Assembly (NCBI RefSeq): GCF_020091405.1
Contig: NZ_CP081903.1
Coordinates: 5,208,501-5,272,500 of the forward strand
Reading direction: 5' to 3'
Origin: Bacteroides cellulosilyticus
GTDB taxonomy: Bacteria; Bacteroidota; Bacteroidia; Bacteroidales; Bacteroidaceae
Length of the DNA: 64,000 nt
The position numbers were made by a program, and so were the translations under genes. Each line of letters starts with the position of its first letter. Position 1 is the first letter of the stretch. Positions 27,304 through 36,477 of this stretch are shown one piece after another. The notes below the pieces were generated by a model. It had not been told where the DNA came from. It saw nothing but the letters and a program-made list of their open reading frames with translations, and did no database searches.

Positions 27304-28619
27304 AGAAACAAGCTTGGGCGAAGACGCCTCTCTGGCTTACGGTCGGATTGCTGGCATGTTGTTTGTGTTCGGCATGGCTGGCCGTGCACGGGTTTTATAT
27401 CAGCCTGTGTGTAGCACTCTGCCTCACAGCGTTTGTGGCTTACGCTATCTATCGGTATATATTACATTCTGCACGTGCGATGGCTCAATTCATTTGGTCA
27501 GTGCGATACTCTGAATTCCTATCTTCTCCTGCCGCCCATCCTAACGCTCCGCAAACTCTCCCCGAAGAGTTATTGACCGAGATGCAGGATGCCCTTGAAC
27601 ACTATCGCAGTAATCTGCAAAAGAAAGAAAGCCAGTTGCAATACTTCCAGGCTCTGGCCAATCATATAGATATGGCAGTCCTCGTTTATGCTCCTGACGG
27701 GCAGATGGAATGGGTTAACGAAGCGGCAAAGCGTCTGATACACATGGAACATCCGCGAACGGTGGATGACTTGACAGAGTTTCATCCGAATCTGCCGGAA
27801 AAACTGCGCACATTGAAAGCGGGCGATCTTTCCGTCTGGCAAATCAAAGAAGAGGAAGAGACTGTGCAGCTTGCCCTTTCCGGCATGGAATTCATTATTC
27901 AGGGCAGGAAGCTGTTGATTGCAGGAATGAAAAATATCCATTCTGCACTGGATAGCCGCGAAACAGAAGCATGGCAGAAGCTAATCCGCGTACTGACGCA
28001 TGAAATTATGAATTCCATCACTCCTATCATATCACTGACGGAACTTCTTACCAAATATGCCGATAGTCTGGAGGGGGATGAAGAAACCAAAACAGAGATG
28101 AAGCAGATGTTGCAAACCATTGGGCGACGAGGAAACGGGCTGGTGCGTTTCATGAATAGTTATCGGGAAGTATCGCATCTCCCCCAACCTATACTGAAAC
28201 TCTGCAACGCAGAGGAATTGCTGGAAGGAGTGCTCCGGCTGATGCAGAATGAAGCGAACGACTTGCATCTCTCCGTACCTGCCGTTGCGTTACGTGTCAT
28301 TGCGGACAAGGAACAGATAGAACAAGTTCTTATCAACCTGATACGGAATGCCCGCGAAAACGAAGCGACACAAATCACTCTTTCCGCGGGCATCACTCCA
28401 GGAAATCATCTTTTCCTGCGTGTTACTGATAATGGAACCGGTATCGAGCCGGAAGTCCAGGAACGAATCTTCATCCCTTTCTTTACCACAAAACCAACAG
28501 GTTCAGGCATCGGACTGACCATCTCCCGGCAAATTATGCACCAGCATCACGGAAGTATTACCGTGCAGTCAAAAACAGGAGAAAGGAGTACGTTTACGCT
28601 TCTGTTTCCGGTGGTTTGA
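27300..28619 (+). CDS. Sensor histidine kinase (NtrY-like)
   Basis: 439 residues: two N-terminal membrane segments (about 10-50) with almost no periplasmic loop, a linker, a PAS-like domain (about 115-200, LVYAPDGQMEWVNEAA), H-box LTHEIMNSITPI with His234, and a GHKL ATPase (NLIRNARENE, DNGTGIEPE, GSGIGL). With little periplasmic sequence it probably senses membrane or cytoplasmic signals. It is translationally coupled to the NtrC-type regulator and converges on fucO with only a 3-bp gap. Confidence 0.92.
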   Translation: MKKQAWAKTPLWLTVGLLACCLCSAWLAVHGFYISLCVALCLTAFVAYAIYRYILHSARAMAQFIWSVRYSEFLSSPAAHPNAPQTLPEELLTEMQDALEHYRSNLQKKESQLQYFQALANHIDMAVLVYAPDGQMEWVNEAAKRLIHMEHPRTVDDLTEFHPNLPEKLRTLKAGDLSVWQIKEEEETVQLALSGMEFIIQGRKLLIAGMKNIHSALDSRETEAWQKLIRVLTHEIMNSITPIISLTELLTKYADSLEGDEETKTEMKQMLQTIGRRGNGLVRFMNSYREVSHLPQPILKLCNAEELLEGVLRLMQNEANDLHLSVPAVALRVIADKEQIEQVLINLIRNARENEATQITLSAGITPGNHLFLRVTDNGTGIEPEVQERIFIPFFTTKPTGSGIGLTISRQIMHQHHGSITVQSKTGERSTFTLLFPVV

Positions 28620-28622
28620 TTC

Positions 28623-29777
28623 TTATAGTGCTTTCTTATACAAATCCAATATAATCTCTTTCGTCACCTCGCGAGGATTACCCGGTGTACAAACATCGGC
28701 AATAGCGGCAGTAGCCAGCTTGTCGAGGTCGCTCTCCTTGATGCCCAATTCAGAAAGGTGTTGCGGAATACCTACTCTTACTGACAGTGCTCTCACTGCA
28801 TCTACGGCAGCACGTGCAGCCTCTTCCTGGCTCATTCCTTCTTTATATACTGTCATCGCCTTAGCAATTTCCACATACTTATCAAGCGCAGCAGGAGCAT
28901 TGAACTCCATAATGATAGGCAGCAACAACGCATTAGCCACACCATGAGGTATATCGAAAATAGCACCCAACGGATGTGCCATGCCGTGAACAACGCCCAA
29001 ACCTACATTAGAGAAAGCCATACCTGCAATATATTGCGCTACCGCCATACCATTACGCGCCTCTGCATTCGTCGGCTCAAACACAGCCGTTTCCAGATAA
29101 CGGGTAATCATTTCGATAGCTTTAATTTCAAACATATCGCTCATTTCCCAAGCTCCCTTAGTAATCAGACCTTCAATAGCATGTGTCAATGCATCCAATC
29201 CCGTAGAAGCGGTCAGCCCTTTAGGCAAAGTGTACATCAATTCGGCATCTACAATGGCGATGGCAGGAATATCATTCGGATCTACGCATACCATCTTCTT
29301 TTCATTCACTTCGTCGGTAATCACGTAGTTGATGGTTACCTCAGCAGCAGTTCCCGCAGTGGTAGGCAGTGCAATGATAGGCACGGACTTCTTCTGAGTC
29401 GGCGCCACTCCTTCCAGAGAAACCACATCACTGAATTCCGGATTATTAGTGATAATGCCGATAGCTTTTGATGTATCGATAGAAGAACCGCCGCCAATAG
29501 CCAGAATAAAATCGGCACCGGATTCTGCAAACGCTTTCACACCTGCATTTACATTACTAACCGTAGGATTTGGTTTAATATCGCTGAATACAACATAGGG
29601 TATACCTGCCTTATCCAGTACGGACAGCACCTTGTCGGCTACTCCAAATTTAATCAAATCTTTGTCGGTGGATACAAAAGCTTTTTTCAAGCCGAGACGT
29701 TTAATTTCCTGTGGGAGCACTTCGCGGGCACCCGGTCCGAAGTAGGATACTTCGTTCAAGACGAATCTGTTAATCAT
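28623..29777 (-). CDS. fucO: Lactaldehyde reductase (iron-dependent alcohol dehydrogenase)
   Basis: 384 residues from the ATG at 29777. It reduces L-lactaldehyde to 1,2-propanediol with NADH, the last step of anaerobic fucose and rhamnose use. It is closely similar in memory to E. coli FucO over its length (NPEFxDVxSLEG, PTTAGTAAEVTINYVITDE). The metal ligands lie in GLDALTHAIEG and HGMAHPLGAIFDIPHG; the NAD motif is AIGGGSSIDTSKAIG. No other fucose genes are adjacent. It ends 3 bp from the convergent kinase gene. Confidence 0.92.
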   Translation of the reverse strand: MINRFVLNEVSYFGPGAREVLPQEIKRLGLKKAFVSTDKDLIKFGVADKVLSVLDKAGIPYVVFSDIKPNPTVSNVNAGVKAFAESGADFILAIGGGSSIDTSKAIGIITNNPEFSDVVSLEGVAPTQKKSVPIIALPTTAGTAAEVTINYVITDEVNEKKMVCVDPNDIPAIAIVDAELMYTLPKGLTASTGLDALTHAIEGLITKGAWEMSDMFEIKAIEMITRYLETAVFEPTNAEARNGMAVAQYIAGMAFSNVGLGVVHGMAHPLGAIFDIPHGVANALLLPIIMEFNAPAALDKYVEIAKAMTVYKEGMSQEEAARAAVDAVRALSVRVGIPQHLSELGIKESDLDKLATAAIADVCTPGNPREVTKEIILDLYKKAL

Positions 29778-29852
29778 AATACGATAATTTAGGTTCCGCA
29801 GTGTCATTTTGAGATTGAGTGTGCGGAAGGTTGATACTTCATTTTGTTCCGA

Positions 29853-29886
29853 CAAAATTAAGAAATATAGAGGAGGAAGGAGCAAA
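29853..29886 (-). promoter_or_regulatory. Promoter of fucO
   Basis: TAATTTTG at 29853-29860 with TTTG at 29883-29886 on the minus strand, 22 bp apart. The leader to the ATG is about 70 nt. It supports the start at 29777 rather than longer frames to 29885. Confidence 0.6.
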
Positions 29887-29924
29887 AGATTCTGATTTTT
29901 TTAATGTGTATTATGCTGGTGAAA

Positions 29925-29961
29925 GTACTTTTCTTTTGTTTTGAGACAAAAGAAAAAGTAC
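29925..29961 (-). terminator. Long palindrome downstream of receptor gene
   Basis: GTACTTTTCTTTTGT (29925-29939) pairs with ACAAAAGAAAAAGTAC (29946-29961), with one bulged base and a 6-nt loop. It lies just after the minus-strand receptor gene and probably terminates it, although no clean U-tract follows. The sequence looks like a recurring Bacteroides palindrome. Confidence 0.6.
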
Positions 29962-29968
29962 ACACACA

Positions 29969-32128
29969 TTACTTAAACCTCGACGTATCCACCTCCTCCC
30001 TCTTCTTCTCCCTATATCCTCCGAACTTATACGTAAACGACACCCCGATTTCCCTGAAACAAGCATAATCATTCGTCACGTTCTGCGTACCAAAGCGGAT
30101 ACGTGGTTTTATCTGTCCCGTCTCAAAGATATCATTGCAATAAAGATTCAGAATAGCCTTTCCTTTGGCAAAGCCATACCGCAAAGCTGCATTTACATAC
30201 CCTGAAGACGGTAAATCATAAATTCCCTGAGTCGCTTTACTACGAGCCATTCCCGTCAGTGTCAGTTTCAGATCAGGCTTCTTAGAGAGAGTGAAAGTAT
30301 TTGTCAGTACGGCAATACCATAACAAATATTCCGGTTAAAAGGAATATCCCAGAAATCATCATCCTTCTCATGATGCCATACACCAATCAAAGTTAAACG
30401 AGAATTCAACCATTGCTTTATATCAAAAGGTATAGAAGCCTGTACTCCGGCCTGTTGTTGGTAATTAAAATTCAAATGTTTATAGATTTCCACCAGACGT
30501 TCAGAAGATTGATAAAGAGTCTGGGTAGAGTAATCTTTCGTATGGGAAAACCATGCACTAAAGATGTATTTACTCTTCAAAATATGTGTCAGTTGGAGCT
30601 GATATTCCTGAGCCGGCTTCAGGAACGGGTTCCCATGTATTTCAGAATATCCACCGCCCAGATAAGAGATGGCGTCCTGCACAGCCCAATAATCAGGATA
30701 GTCCTTATCACTGCTCAAAGCCAATTGCCAGACATGGCCGGGAGCGGGCATATAACTCAGGTTAATGGTAGGATACCAATCCCACTGATTCCAGACCGGT
30801 GTCTTGTAATGCTCCACGGCAAGCGAAGCATCCAGGGAAAGTTTATCACCGAAACTTTTATTGAAACCTGCATAGAAGTTCAGAGTTTGTTCGCGACGGC
30901 GGGATTGCATATTATCGGGAATGCCTGTGCTCACACCTGCCTTTGTTCCCGCATCCTTCTCCGTATCATAATAATACTGATAACTGTGGTCGATACTGGT
31001 AGTATAAACGGCACCATAATTCAGTCCCCATCCACGACCCAGCTTATGCTCCTGGGCAAGGAAGAATTTCCAGCGATTGATGCGCTGACAGTCTTCGGTA
31101 TAAAAGGCCAGCTCTTCACCTTGCATGCTGCTATGCAATAACTGATCGGATGGAGAACGGTAATAAGTCAGTTCGGCACCGGCTTTCAGTCCGAAAGGTG
31201 TACGGTAATCCAGACGTCCGTTGTGCAGCCAATCGGTGCTGTTGCTACGGGTGTTGGACTGCTGCGTACCGTAAATATCCATCAGGCTGTGGTAAGTCGA
31301 ATAACTTCCATTATAAACAAAACTCAGCTGATGGTCCTTGGCAATATTGTAATCCGCCCCTACCCGGAAACTATGGGTATGTGAACGGCTCCGGCCCATC
31401 TCATCGGTTGTGATGTGATGAACCGAACCGTCCGCCAGAGAGTGCATAGCTTCTTTATCGGTTAAAGAATATCCCCGTCCGTGGTTGTGTGAGTAAAGAA
31501 AATCTGCTGAGAATTTATTTCCATTATAGATCAGGCTGGCACGTTCGTTGAAGCCCTCGTAATGTTTCTGATTATATTTGCCATAAAGCTCTCCTTGCCA
31601 GGAAGACGGGCCTCCGGTGCTTTGCTTCAGTGTAATATTGATAAGTGCACCCCGTACCTGATAGCGTGCCGGAGCATTGTACATCACTTCCGCCTTCTCT
31701 ATGCGACTGGACGGGATGCTTTTCAATAAAGAATAAAGCTGTTCGGTACTCATGGTGGTAACTTTGCCATCCAATATTACAGTTACCCCCTGCCCTGCCA
31801 ACATCAACCCGCCATTCATCTCGGTTACGCCCGGCAGTTCCTTCACAGCGTCATAAGCATTATCTACAGGTAGATTACCGATAAGACGCGGAAGATCGTA
31901 CACCAGTTTACCTTGCTCCGCTTTCACGATGGGACGTTGTCCGGTAACCATTACTTCGGGAAGAGATTGGTAAAGACTGTCCAGCTGCTTGTCTTGTGTT
32001 ATAATACTGTCCGCACTGAGCGTCCGTTCGCTCTCTGCATCCGTACTCTTCGTTATTTCCTGAGCGGAAACTCCTGCGCTCAATGCACATAGCATCAGGG
32101 AAAGATAGTAATAAGACTTCATGTTCAT
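29969..32128 (-). CDS. TonB-dependent outer-membrane receptor
   Basis: About 719 residues from the ATG at 32128 (another at 32122 is equally possible). Signal peptide MKSYYYLSLMLCALSAGVSAQ; a short linker with VMVTGQRPIV, which resembles a TonB-box region; a plug domain (about 65-150, DAVKELPGVTEMNGG); then a large beta-barrel of the OMP_b-brl_3 type ending in an aromatic strand. It lacks the N-terminal carboxypeptidase-like domain of SusC proteins, and no SusD follows, so it is not a typical glycan receptor. It is divergent from a two-component system, with repeat arrays between. Confidence 0.88.
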   Translation of the reverse strand: MNMKSYYYLSLMLCALSAGVSAQEITKSTDAESERTLSADSIITQDKQLDSLYQSLPEVMVTGQRPIVKAEQGKLVYDLPRLIGNLPVDNAYDAVKELPGVTEMNGGLMLAGQGVTVILDGKVTTMSTEQLYSLLKSIPSSRIEKAEVMYNAPARYQVRGALINITLKQSTGGPSSWQGELYGKYNQKHYEGFNERASLIYNGNKFSADFLYSHNHGRGYSLTDKEAMHSLADGSVHHITTDEMGRSRSHTHSFRVGADYNIAKDHQLSFVYNGSYSTYHSLMDIYGTQQSNTRSNSTDWLHNGRLDYRTPFGLKAGAELTYYRSPSDQLLHSSMQGEELAFYTEDCQRINRWKFFLAQEHKLGRGWGLNYGAVYTTSIDHSYQYYYDTEKDAGTKAGVSTGIPDNMQSRRREQTLNFYAGFNKSFGDKLSLDASLAVEHYKTPVWNQWDWYPTINLSYMPAPGHVWQLALSSDKDYPDYWAVQDAISYLGGGYSEIHGNPFLKPAQEYQLQLTHILKSKYIFSAWFSHTKDYSTQTLYQSSERLVEIYKHLNFNYQQQAGVQASIPFDIKQWLNSRLTLIGVWHHEKDDDFWDIPFNRNICYGIAVLTNTFTLSKKPDLKLTLTGMARSKATQGIYDLPSSGYVNAALRYGFAKGKAILNLYCNDIFETGQIKPRIRFGTQNVTNDYACFREIGVSFTYKFGGYREKKREEVDTSRFK

Positions 32129-32169
32129 TTGTTTTAGATACGACATAAATGTGTTCAGACTTAGAGATG

Positions 32170-32265
32170 ATTGGGTGTCAACCTTGGTTGACAGGTCGAT
32201 TAAGCTTGGTTGACAGATCCGTTAACCTAGGTTGACAGGCCGGTTGACCAAGGTTGACACCCAAT
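32170..32265. repeat. Four 22-bp direct repeats inside an inverted repeat
   Basis: Perfect 18-bp arms: 32170-32187 and 32248-32265 (ATTGGGTGTCAACCTTGG and its complement). Between them GGTTGACA recurs with motif starts at 32184, 32206, 32228 and 32250, exactly 22 bp apart; degenerate copies occur near the half-period (11 bp). It lies in the divergent promoter region between the receptor and the two-component system. It looks like a cooperative operator; CRISPR is excluded because the interval sequences are tiny. Confidence 0.8.
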
Positions 32266-32380
32266 TATGCAAGGGACTGCACAGGATTCTCCCTATACCT
32301 TTTGCAAAAGATGCCTTGTGCAAACCCGAATCATCCCTTAAGCTCTTGCACTGCAAAGTACGGTGAAATCTTCCGGACTT

Positions 32381-32477
32381 TATGTTATCCGGAACTTACG
32401 TAGTCTTATCTAGTGTTATCTGAAGTGTTATTTAGTCTTACCGTCCATACATGTACCGTTTATCTTTCCTATCTTTG
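32381..32477 (+). promoter_or_regulatory. Six-copy TTA half-site array and kinase promoter
   Basis: A (C/G)TTA(T/C) core recurs six times with TTA at 32385, 32396, 32406, 32416, 32428 and 32438 (10-12 bp steps). The four best copies read AGT(C/G)TTA(T/C) from 32402. The array stops where the -33 box of the TATCTTTG promoter (32470-32477) should be; no TTTG is there. This geometry fits direct-repeat binding of an OmpR/PhoB-type activator, probably the regulator at 34153. Confidence 0.6.
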
Positions 32478-32499
32478 TCCATATAAATACAAGAGCTAC

Positions 32500-34137
32500 A
32501 TGAAACTGCCATTCAAACCTATTGCCATATTAGTCATAATTTCTCTGCTGGGTATCTTTATTTACCAGGCATACTGGATCACGGGGCTATACAAAACAAT
32601 GAAGCACGAACTGGAACAAAGCATCGTAGAAGCCATGCGCATGAGCGATTATAATGAAATGATGCTTCGTGTAAAGGAGATGCAAAAAGAAAATAAAGCC
32701 CACGGTTCCGTAGAGGTTTCAGCAGGATACAATTCCGATTCCGGAAAATCATTTGTCCGCAGCAGTACAACTGTTAACCAAACAGATAGTGCCGGAAGTC
32801 GTTCACTTTTAAAAGACGGTATCCCTATGAAGTATGACAGCGTCTCAGTGAGTTACCCGAATGACTCGACAAGAGATATCCTTTTCACACGGGGACAGGA
32901 AGGCACAAATATTTCAGTCTGGGCAGAAAGAGATTCAGTAAAAGAGGTCCTGGAAGATACAGTGATTAATGAGGATGAACCTCAGGCTTCTTTAAGAGCC
33001 GAAGGTGGAATAGACATGATGCTGCGTGACCAAAGCAGTATGGTGGAACTTGCCACTTTCATCCAGCGTGGAATGCACTCGGGACTGGATATTTTTATAG
33101 AACCTGATATAGCCGTTTATGACAGTCTGCTGAATACCTATCTGCAAGAACGGGGGCTTAAACTTCCCTACCGATTGGAGCGTCTTCATTCCGGTGCCGA
33201 TCCGGACTCAACGCTGGTTTACACTGATACGCTCGCCATTGTCGGGACTCCCGGATACATACCCAGTGAAAAAGCAAAACAATATAATTATGCTTTCGAC
33301 ATTCACTCCAATCAAAGTTACCGCCTCACAATAGAACCTATTTATAAGATTGTATTGCGGCAGATGAGCGGTATTCTTACCACATCATTCGTTATCCTTA
33401 TTATATTAGGTTTCTCCTTCTGGTTTCTTATCCGCACCATTTTGCGGCAGAAAACACTGGAAGAGATGAAGAGCGACTTTACCAACAACATCACCCACGA
33501 ACTGAAAACACCTATTGCCGTGGCGTATGCCGCCAACGATGCTTTGCTTAATTTTAATCTGGCAGAAGACAAGCAACAACGGGATAAGTATCTGGGTATC
33601 TGCCAGGAACAGTTACAGCGATTAAGCGGACTGGTGGAACAAATTCTCTCCATGAGTATGGAACGCCGTAAAACCTTCCGTCTGCATCCGGAGACGCTTA
33701 GCTTGCACGATCTGTTCCCGGCACTCATCGAACAGCATAAACTGAAAGCGGGCAAGCCTGTAGAAATCAATCTCGACATTGCACCGGAAGACCTGACAAT
33801 CATTGCCGACCGTACACACTTTAGTAATATTCTGAGTAACCTGATAGATAATGCCATCAAATACTCTCCGGATAAAGCCGACATAATGATCTGTTGCCGG
33901 AAAAAGGAAACGGAACAAGTGGAAATCTCAGTTACAGACCACGGTATTGGTATCCCTACGGATAAACAGCCTCACATTTTCGATAAATTCTACCGGGTTC
34001 CGACAGGAAATATCCACAATACCAAAGGCTACGGGCTGGGGCTTTTCTATGTAAAGACAATGGTAGAAAAGCACGGTGGCATTGTAACCGTACGAAGTGA
34101 AGCGGGAAAAGGAAGTACTTTTACAATAAGAATCTGA
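32500..34137 (+). CDS. Sensor histidine kinase
   Basis: 545 residues from the ATG at 32500; upstream codons lie before the promoter. Membrane segments at about 7-28 and 287-310 flank a large periplasmic sensor of about 255 residues with no family recognised. HisKA has SDFTNNITHELKTPI (His333). The GHKL ATPase has NLIDNAIKYSP, DHGIGIP and GYGLGL. It is paired with the OmpR-type regulator 15 bp downstream. The adjacent receptor and exported proteins are likely targets. Confidence 0.93.
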   Translation: MKLPFKPIAILVIISLLGIFIYQAYWITGLYKTMKHELEQSIVEAMRMSDYNEMMLRVKEMQKENKAHGSVEVSAGYNSDSGKSFVRSSTTVNQTDSAGSRSLLKDGIPMKYDSVSVSYPNDSTRDILFTRGQEGTNISVWAERDSVKEVLEDTVINEDEPQASLRAEGGIDMMLRDQSSMVELATFIQRGMHSGLDIFIEPDIAVYDSLLNTYLQERGLKLPYRLERLHSGADPDSTLVYTDTLAIVGTPGYIPSEKAKQYNYAFDIHSNQSYRLTIEPIYKIVLRQMSGILTTSFVILIILGFSFWFLIRTILRQKTLEEMKSDFTNNITHELKTPIAVAYAANDALLNFNLAEDKQQRDKYLGICQEQLQRLSGLVEQILSMSMERRKTFRLHPETLSLHDLFPALIEQHKLKAGKPVEINLDIAPEDLTIIADRTHFSNILSNLIDNAIKYSPDKADIMICCRKKETEQVEISVTDHGIGIPTDKQPHIFDKFYRVPTGNIHNTKGYGLGLFYVKTMVEKHGGIVTVRSEAGKGSTFTIRI

Positions 34138-34152
34138 ATAACATTGCTTATT

Positions 34153-34866
34153 ATGAAAATGAATCAAGATATGGACAAAATCAAGGTACTGCTGGTTGAG
34201 GATGAACAAACCCTCGCCATGATTATCAAAGATACGCTGGAAGGCCAGAACTTCATCATCCATACTGCTGCCGATGGCGAGGAAGGTCTGCGTATGTTCT
34301 TCGACTTACGCCCTGATGTACTGGTAGCCGATGTTATGATGCCTCGTATGGATGGTTTTGAAATGGTACGCCACATCCGTCAGACCGATAAACGAACTCC
34401 GGTACTTTTTCTCACCGCCCGTTCTTCCATCAACGATGTGGTAGAAGGCTTTGAACTCGGAGCCAACGACTATCTGAAAAAGCCTTTCGGCATGCAGGAA
34501 CTTATCGTACGCATTAAAGCGCTGGTGGGCAAAGCATTTACATTCAAAGAGGAACCGAAGAAGGAAGAAACCTGTTTCGAGATAGGCGATTACCATTTCA
34601 ACTCTGTCACACAGATATTGTCCCATACCGGAATAGAGCAGGAACTCTCCCACCGCGAGGCCGAAATCCTGAAACGCCTGTGCGAAAACCGTAATCAGGT
34701 AGTGAATACCCAGAATATCCTGCTCGATCTTTGGGGGGACGACAGTTTCTTCAATTCGCGCAGTCTGCACGTGTTCATCACTAAATTGCGACATAAACTT
34801 TCCAAGGACGAACGTATCCGCATTGTCAATGTCCGAGGTATCGGATACAAACTTATCATCAACTGA
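34153..34866 (+). CDS. OmpR/PhoB-family response regulator
   Basis: 237 residues from the ATG at 34153. Receiver domain with VEDE, phospho-acceptor Asp60 (LVADVMMPRMDG), conserved Thr (LTAR) and Lys (KKPF); then a winged-helix DNA-binding domain ending in RIRIVNVRGIGYKL. Members bind direct repeats spaced 10-11 bp, which matches the arrays upstream of this operon. Two exported-protein genes follow closely (26 bp to the first). Confidence 0.95.
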   Translation: MKMNQDMDKIKVLLVEDEQTLAMIIKDTLEGQNFIIHTAADGEEGLRMFFDLRPDVLVADVMMPRMDGFEMVRHIRQTDKRTPVLFLTARSSINDVVEGFELGANDYLKKPFGMQELIVRIKALVGKAFTFKEEPKKEETCFEIGDYHFNSVTQILSHTGIEQELSHREAEILKRLCENRNQVVNTQNILLDLWGDDSFFNSRSLHVFITKLRHKLSKDERIRIVNVRGIGYKLIIN

Positions 34867-34891
34867 AACTTCCGTTAACACATAACGACTT

Positions 34892-35671
34892 ATGAAAAAA
34901 CTATTCATCATTCTGTTCCTTCTCACTGTTTCCTTTCGCGTTGCTGCACAAAACGAGCAAACAAAGGACAGCACATTATTGAATCGTTTTCCCACGGAAA
35001 TGGGAAAAGAGCCGTTGTTTCCTCCACCCGGAACAGCTGCCGCTCCTAATCGGGATATGCCGGTAAAGACTTCTCTCAGCATGGATAGCACAGACTTACG
35101 CATCATTCTTCCGACTTATTATCCCAACTTTCCGTGGATGGATATCAGAATGGGAAAGATGGTCAGCAGTTACGATCCTTTCGTGATGGATTACGAGCAT
35201 TACGGTGCTTTTCAGCTTTCACCCAATAGTATATTGAGCACATTCAGCACCTACAATACCTACCCTACTATGGGAACGATTATCCAGGCAGGTGCCGATT
35301 TTAGATATCGCCCTAATGAACGCTGGGAATTGACAGGGGGTATGTATACCGCCAAATACACCATCCCTTCGCGCATGCATGGTTCTCAATTCGACATTGG
35401 CTTGGATGCCTCTGCCGCCTATCGCATCAACAATTTCCTTCGTATCCGCTTCTTCGGACAATATTCAGGCTTTGGCAAACAAAACTCTCTGAACGGATAT
35501 ATGAATCCTATGTATCCACAAAGCCACTACGGTGTAGTCATGGAAGTGAAAATCAATGATTATCTGGAAATACAGGGAGGCGTGGAACGAGCGTACAATG
35601 CTTCGAAAATGAAGTGGGAAACAGTCCCGATACTTGCTCCGGTGATTCATCTCAATAGAAAAAAGAAATAG
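34892..35671 (+). CDS. Exported protein, unknown, probable small barrel
   Basis: 259 residues with a signal peptide (MKKLFIILFLLTVSFRVAAQ), a Pro-rich linker (about 42-56, FPPPGTAAAP) and a C-terminal half of alternating strands (GADFRYRPNERWELTGGMY ... FLRIRFFGQYSGFG) like an outer-membrane barrel. Family not recognised. Its signal peptide is nearly the same as that of the gene at 35895, suggesting a duplicated pair. It is directly downstream of the two-component system and ends at a terminator. Confidence 0.7.
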   Translation: MKKLFIILFLLTVSFRVAAQNEQTKDSTLLNRFPTEMGKEPLFPPPGTAAAPNRDMPVKTSLSMDSTDLRIILPTYYPNFPWMDIRMGKMVSSYDPFVMDYEHYGAFQLSPNSILSTFSTYNTYPTMGTIIQAGADFRYRPNERWELTGGMYTAKYTIPSRMHGSQFDIGLDASAAYRINNFLRIRFFGQYSGFGKQNSLNGYMNPMYPQSHYGVVMEVKINDYLEIQGGVERAYNASKMKWETVPILAPVIHLNRKKK

Positions 35672-35673
35672 AA

Positions 35674-35716
35674 AACGGGCTGCATTTCCACACGAGATAC
35701 AGCCCGTTCATTTACC
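35674..35716. terminator. Terminator after exported-protein gene
   Basis: AACGGGCTG (35674-35682) pairs with CAGCCCGTT (35700-35708). The plus-strand tail is weak, but on the minus strand the stem is followed by a good T-rich run (35674 down to about 35660), so it may also end a leftward transcript. Confidence 0.65.
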
Positions 35717-35894
35717 GGTTAGAGAGGAACAAATAGATTGCTTATAAAACCAATTCAATTATTTACGCTCCAAAGATAACAACAATACTCAAATATCAGC
35801 ATATAATATACAAGTTTTATTTTAATAAATGCTATATATTTCCATAATTCATACTTATTTCTTATATTCGCCATTAAATAAAGACCATTAAGTG

Positions 35895-36440
35895 ATGAAA
35901 TATATAGGACTAATCATACTTTTCTGTCTTCTTTCTTTCAGGGTAAATGCCCAGAATGAAGTACCCGCTGACAGTGTTCGCAGTATGAATATGCCGGCAA
36001 CAAAGAATTTTGATGGATTCCTTTTGGATATGAACCTGATGAAAATGGCAGCTCCCCAAATGCCAAAAATGACTTTAGACATTCCCGATGCCAGCAAAGA
36101 TTATAGTTTTCTGTTTCGCTTGGACCCGAATGTGACCTACTCACAAGGCTACTCACACTTATTTAGTTTAGGTAGCTCCACCATATACAGTATGAACCCT
36201 TTCGGACTGACAGGTTTCGGATCATCTCCCCAAAACCTGCAAATGGGAAGTTTCCGGCTGAAGAATGGAATGCGCATCAATACTTATGGAGAGTATGACA
36301 AGGACGGACGGAAAGTCCCTAATCCTTCTGCCCTGCCGTGGGAACGGAATAACTTCAAAGGCGCTTTCGAACTGAAGTCGGCAAACGGATCATTCGGAAT
36401 TAGAATCGAAGTACAACAAGGAAGGAATGGACCTTACTAA
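35895..36440 (+). CDS. Exported protein, unknown, related to its upstream neighbour
   Basis: 181 residues from the ATG at 35895 (the GTG just before is less likely). Signal peptide MKYIGLIILFCLLSFRVNAQNE, very close to the LLTVSFRVAAQNE of the gene at 34892. The rest is Met- and Asn-rich, followed by strand-like segments (GSFRLKNGMRINTYGEYDK, FKGAFELKSANGSFGIRI). No family recognised. A weak TATATTCG box precedes it at 35863, so it may have its own promoter. Confidence 0.65.
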   Translation: MKYIGLIILFCLLSFRVNAQNEVPADSVRSMNMPATKNFDGFLLDMNLMKMAAPQMPKMTLDIPDASKDYSFLFRLDPNVTYSQGYSHLFSLGSSTIYSMNPFGLTGFGSSPQNLQMGSFRLKNGMRINTYGEYDKDGRKVPNPSALPWERNNFKGAFELKSANGSFGIRIEVQQGRNGPY

Positions 36441-36477
36441 AAAAGACTACAGTCAAGGGATTATATACTGAAATAAT

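Noticed and set aside
29777..29885. N-terminal extension of fucO
   Set aside because: It would cross the predicted promoter, and family members start at the MINRF-type methionine.
29925..29961. Insertion sequence end or attachment site
   Set aside because: It is a single palindrome without target duplication or transposase nearby; terminator role is simpler.
32170..32265. CRISPR-like array
   Set aside because: Intervals between repeated cores are about 11-14 bp, the outer arms are inverted, and no cas genes are present.
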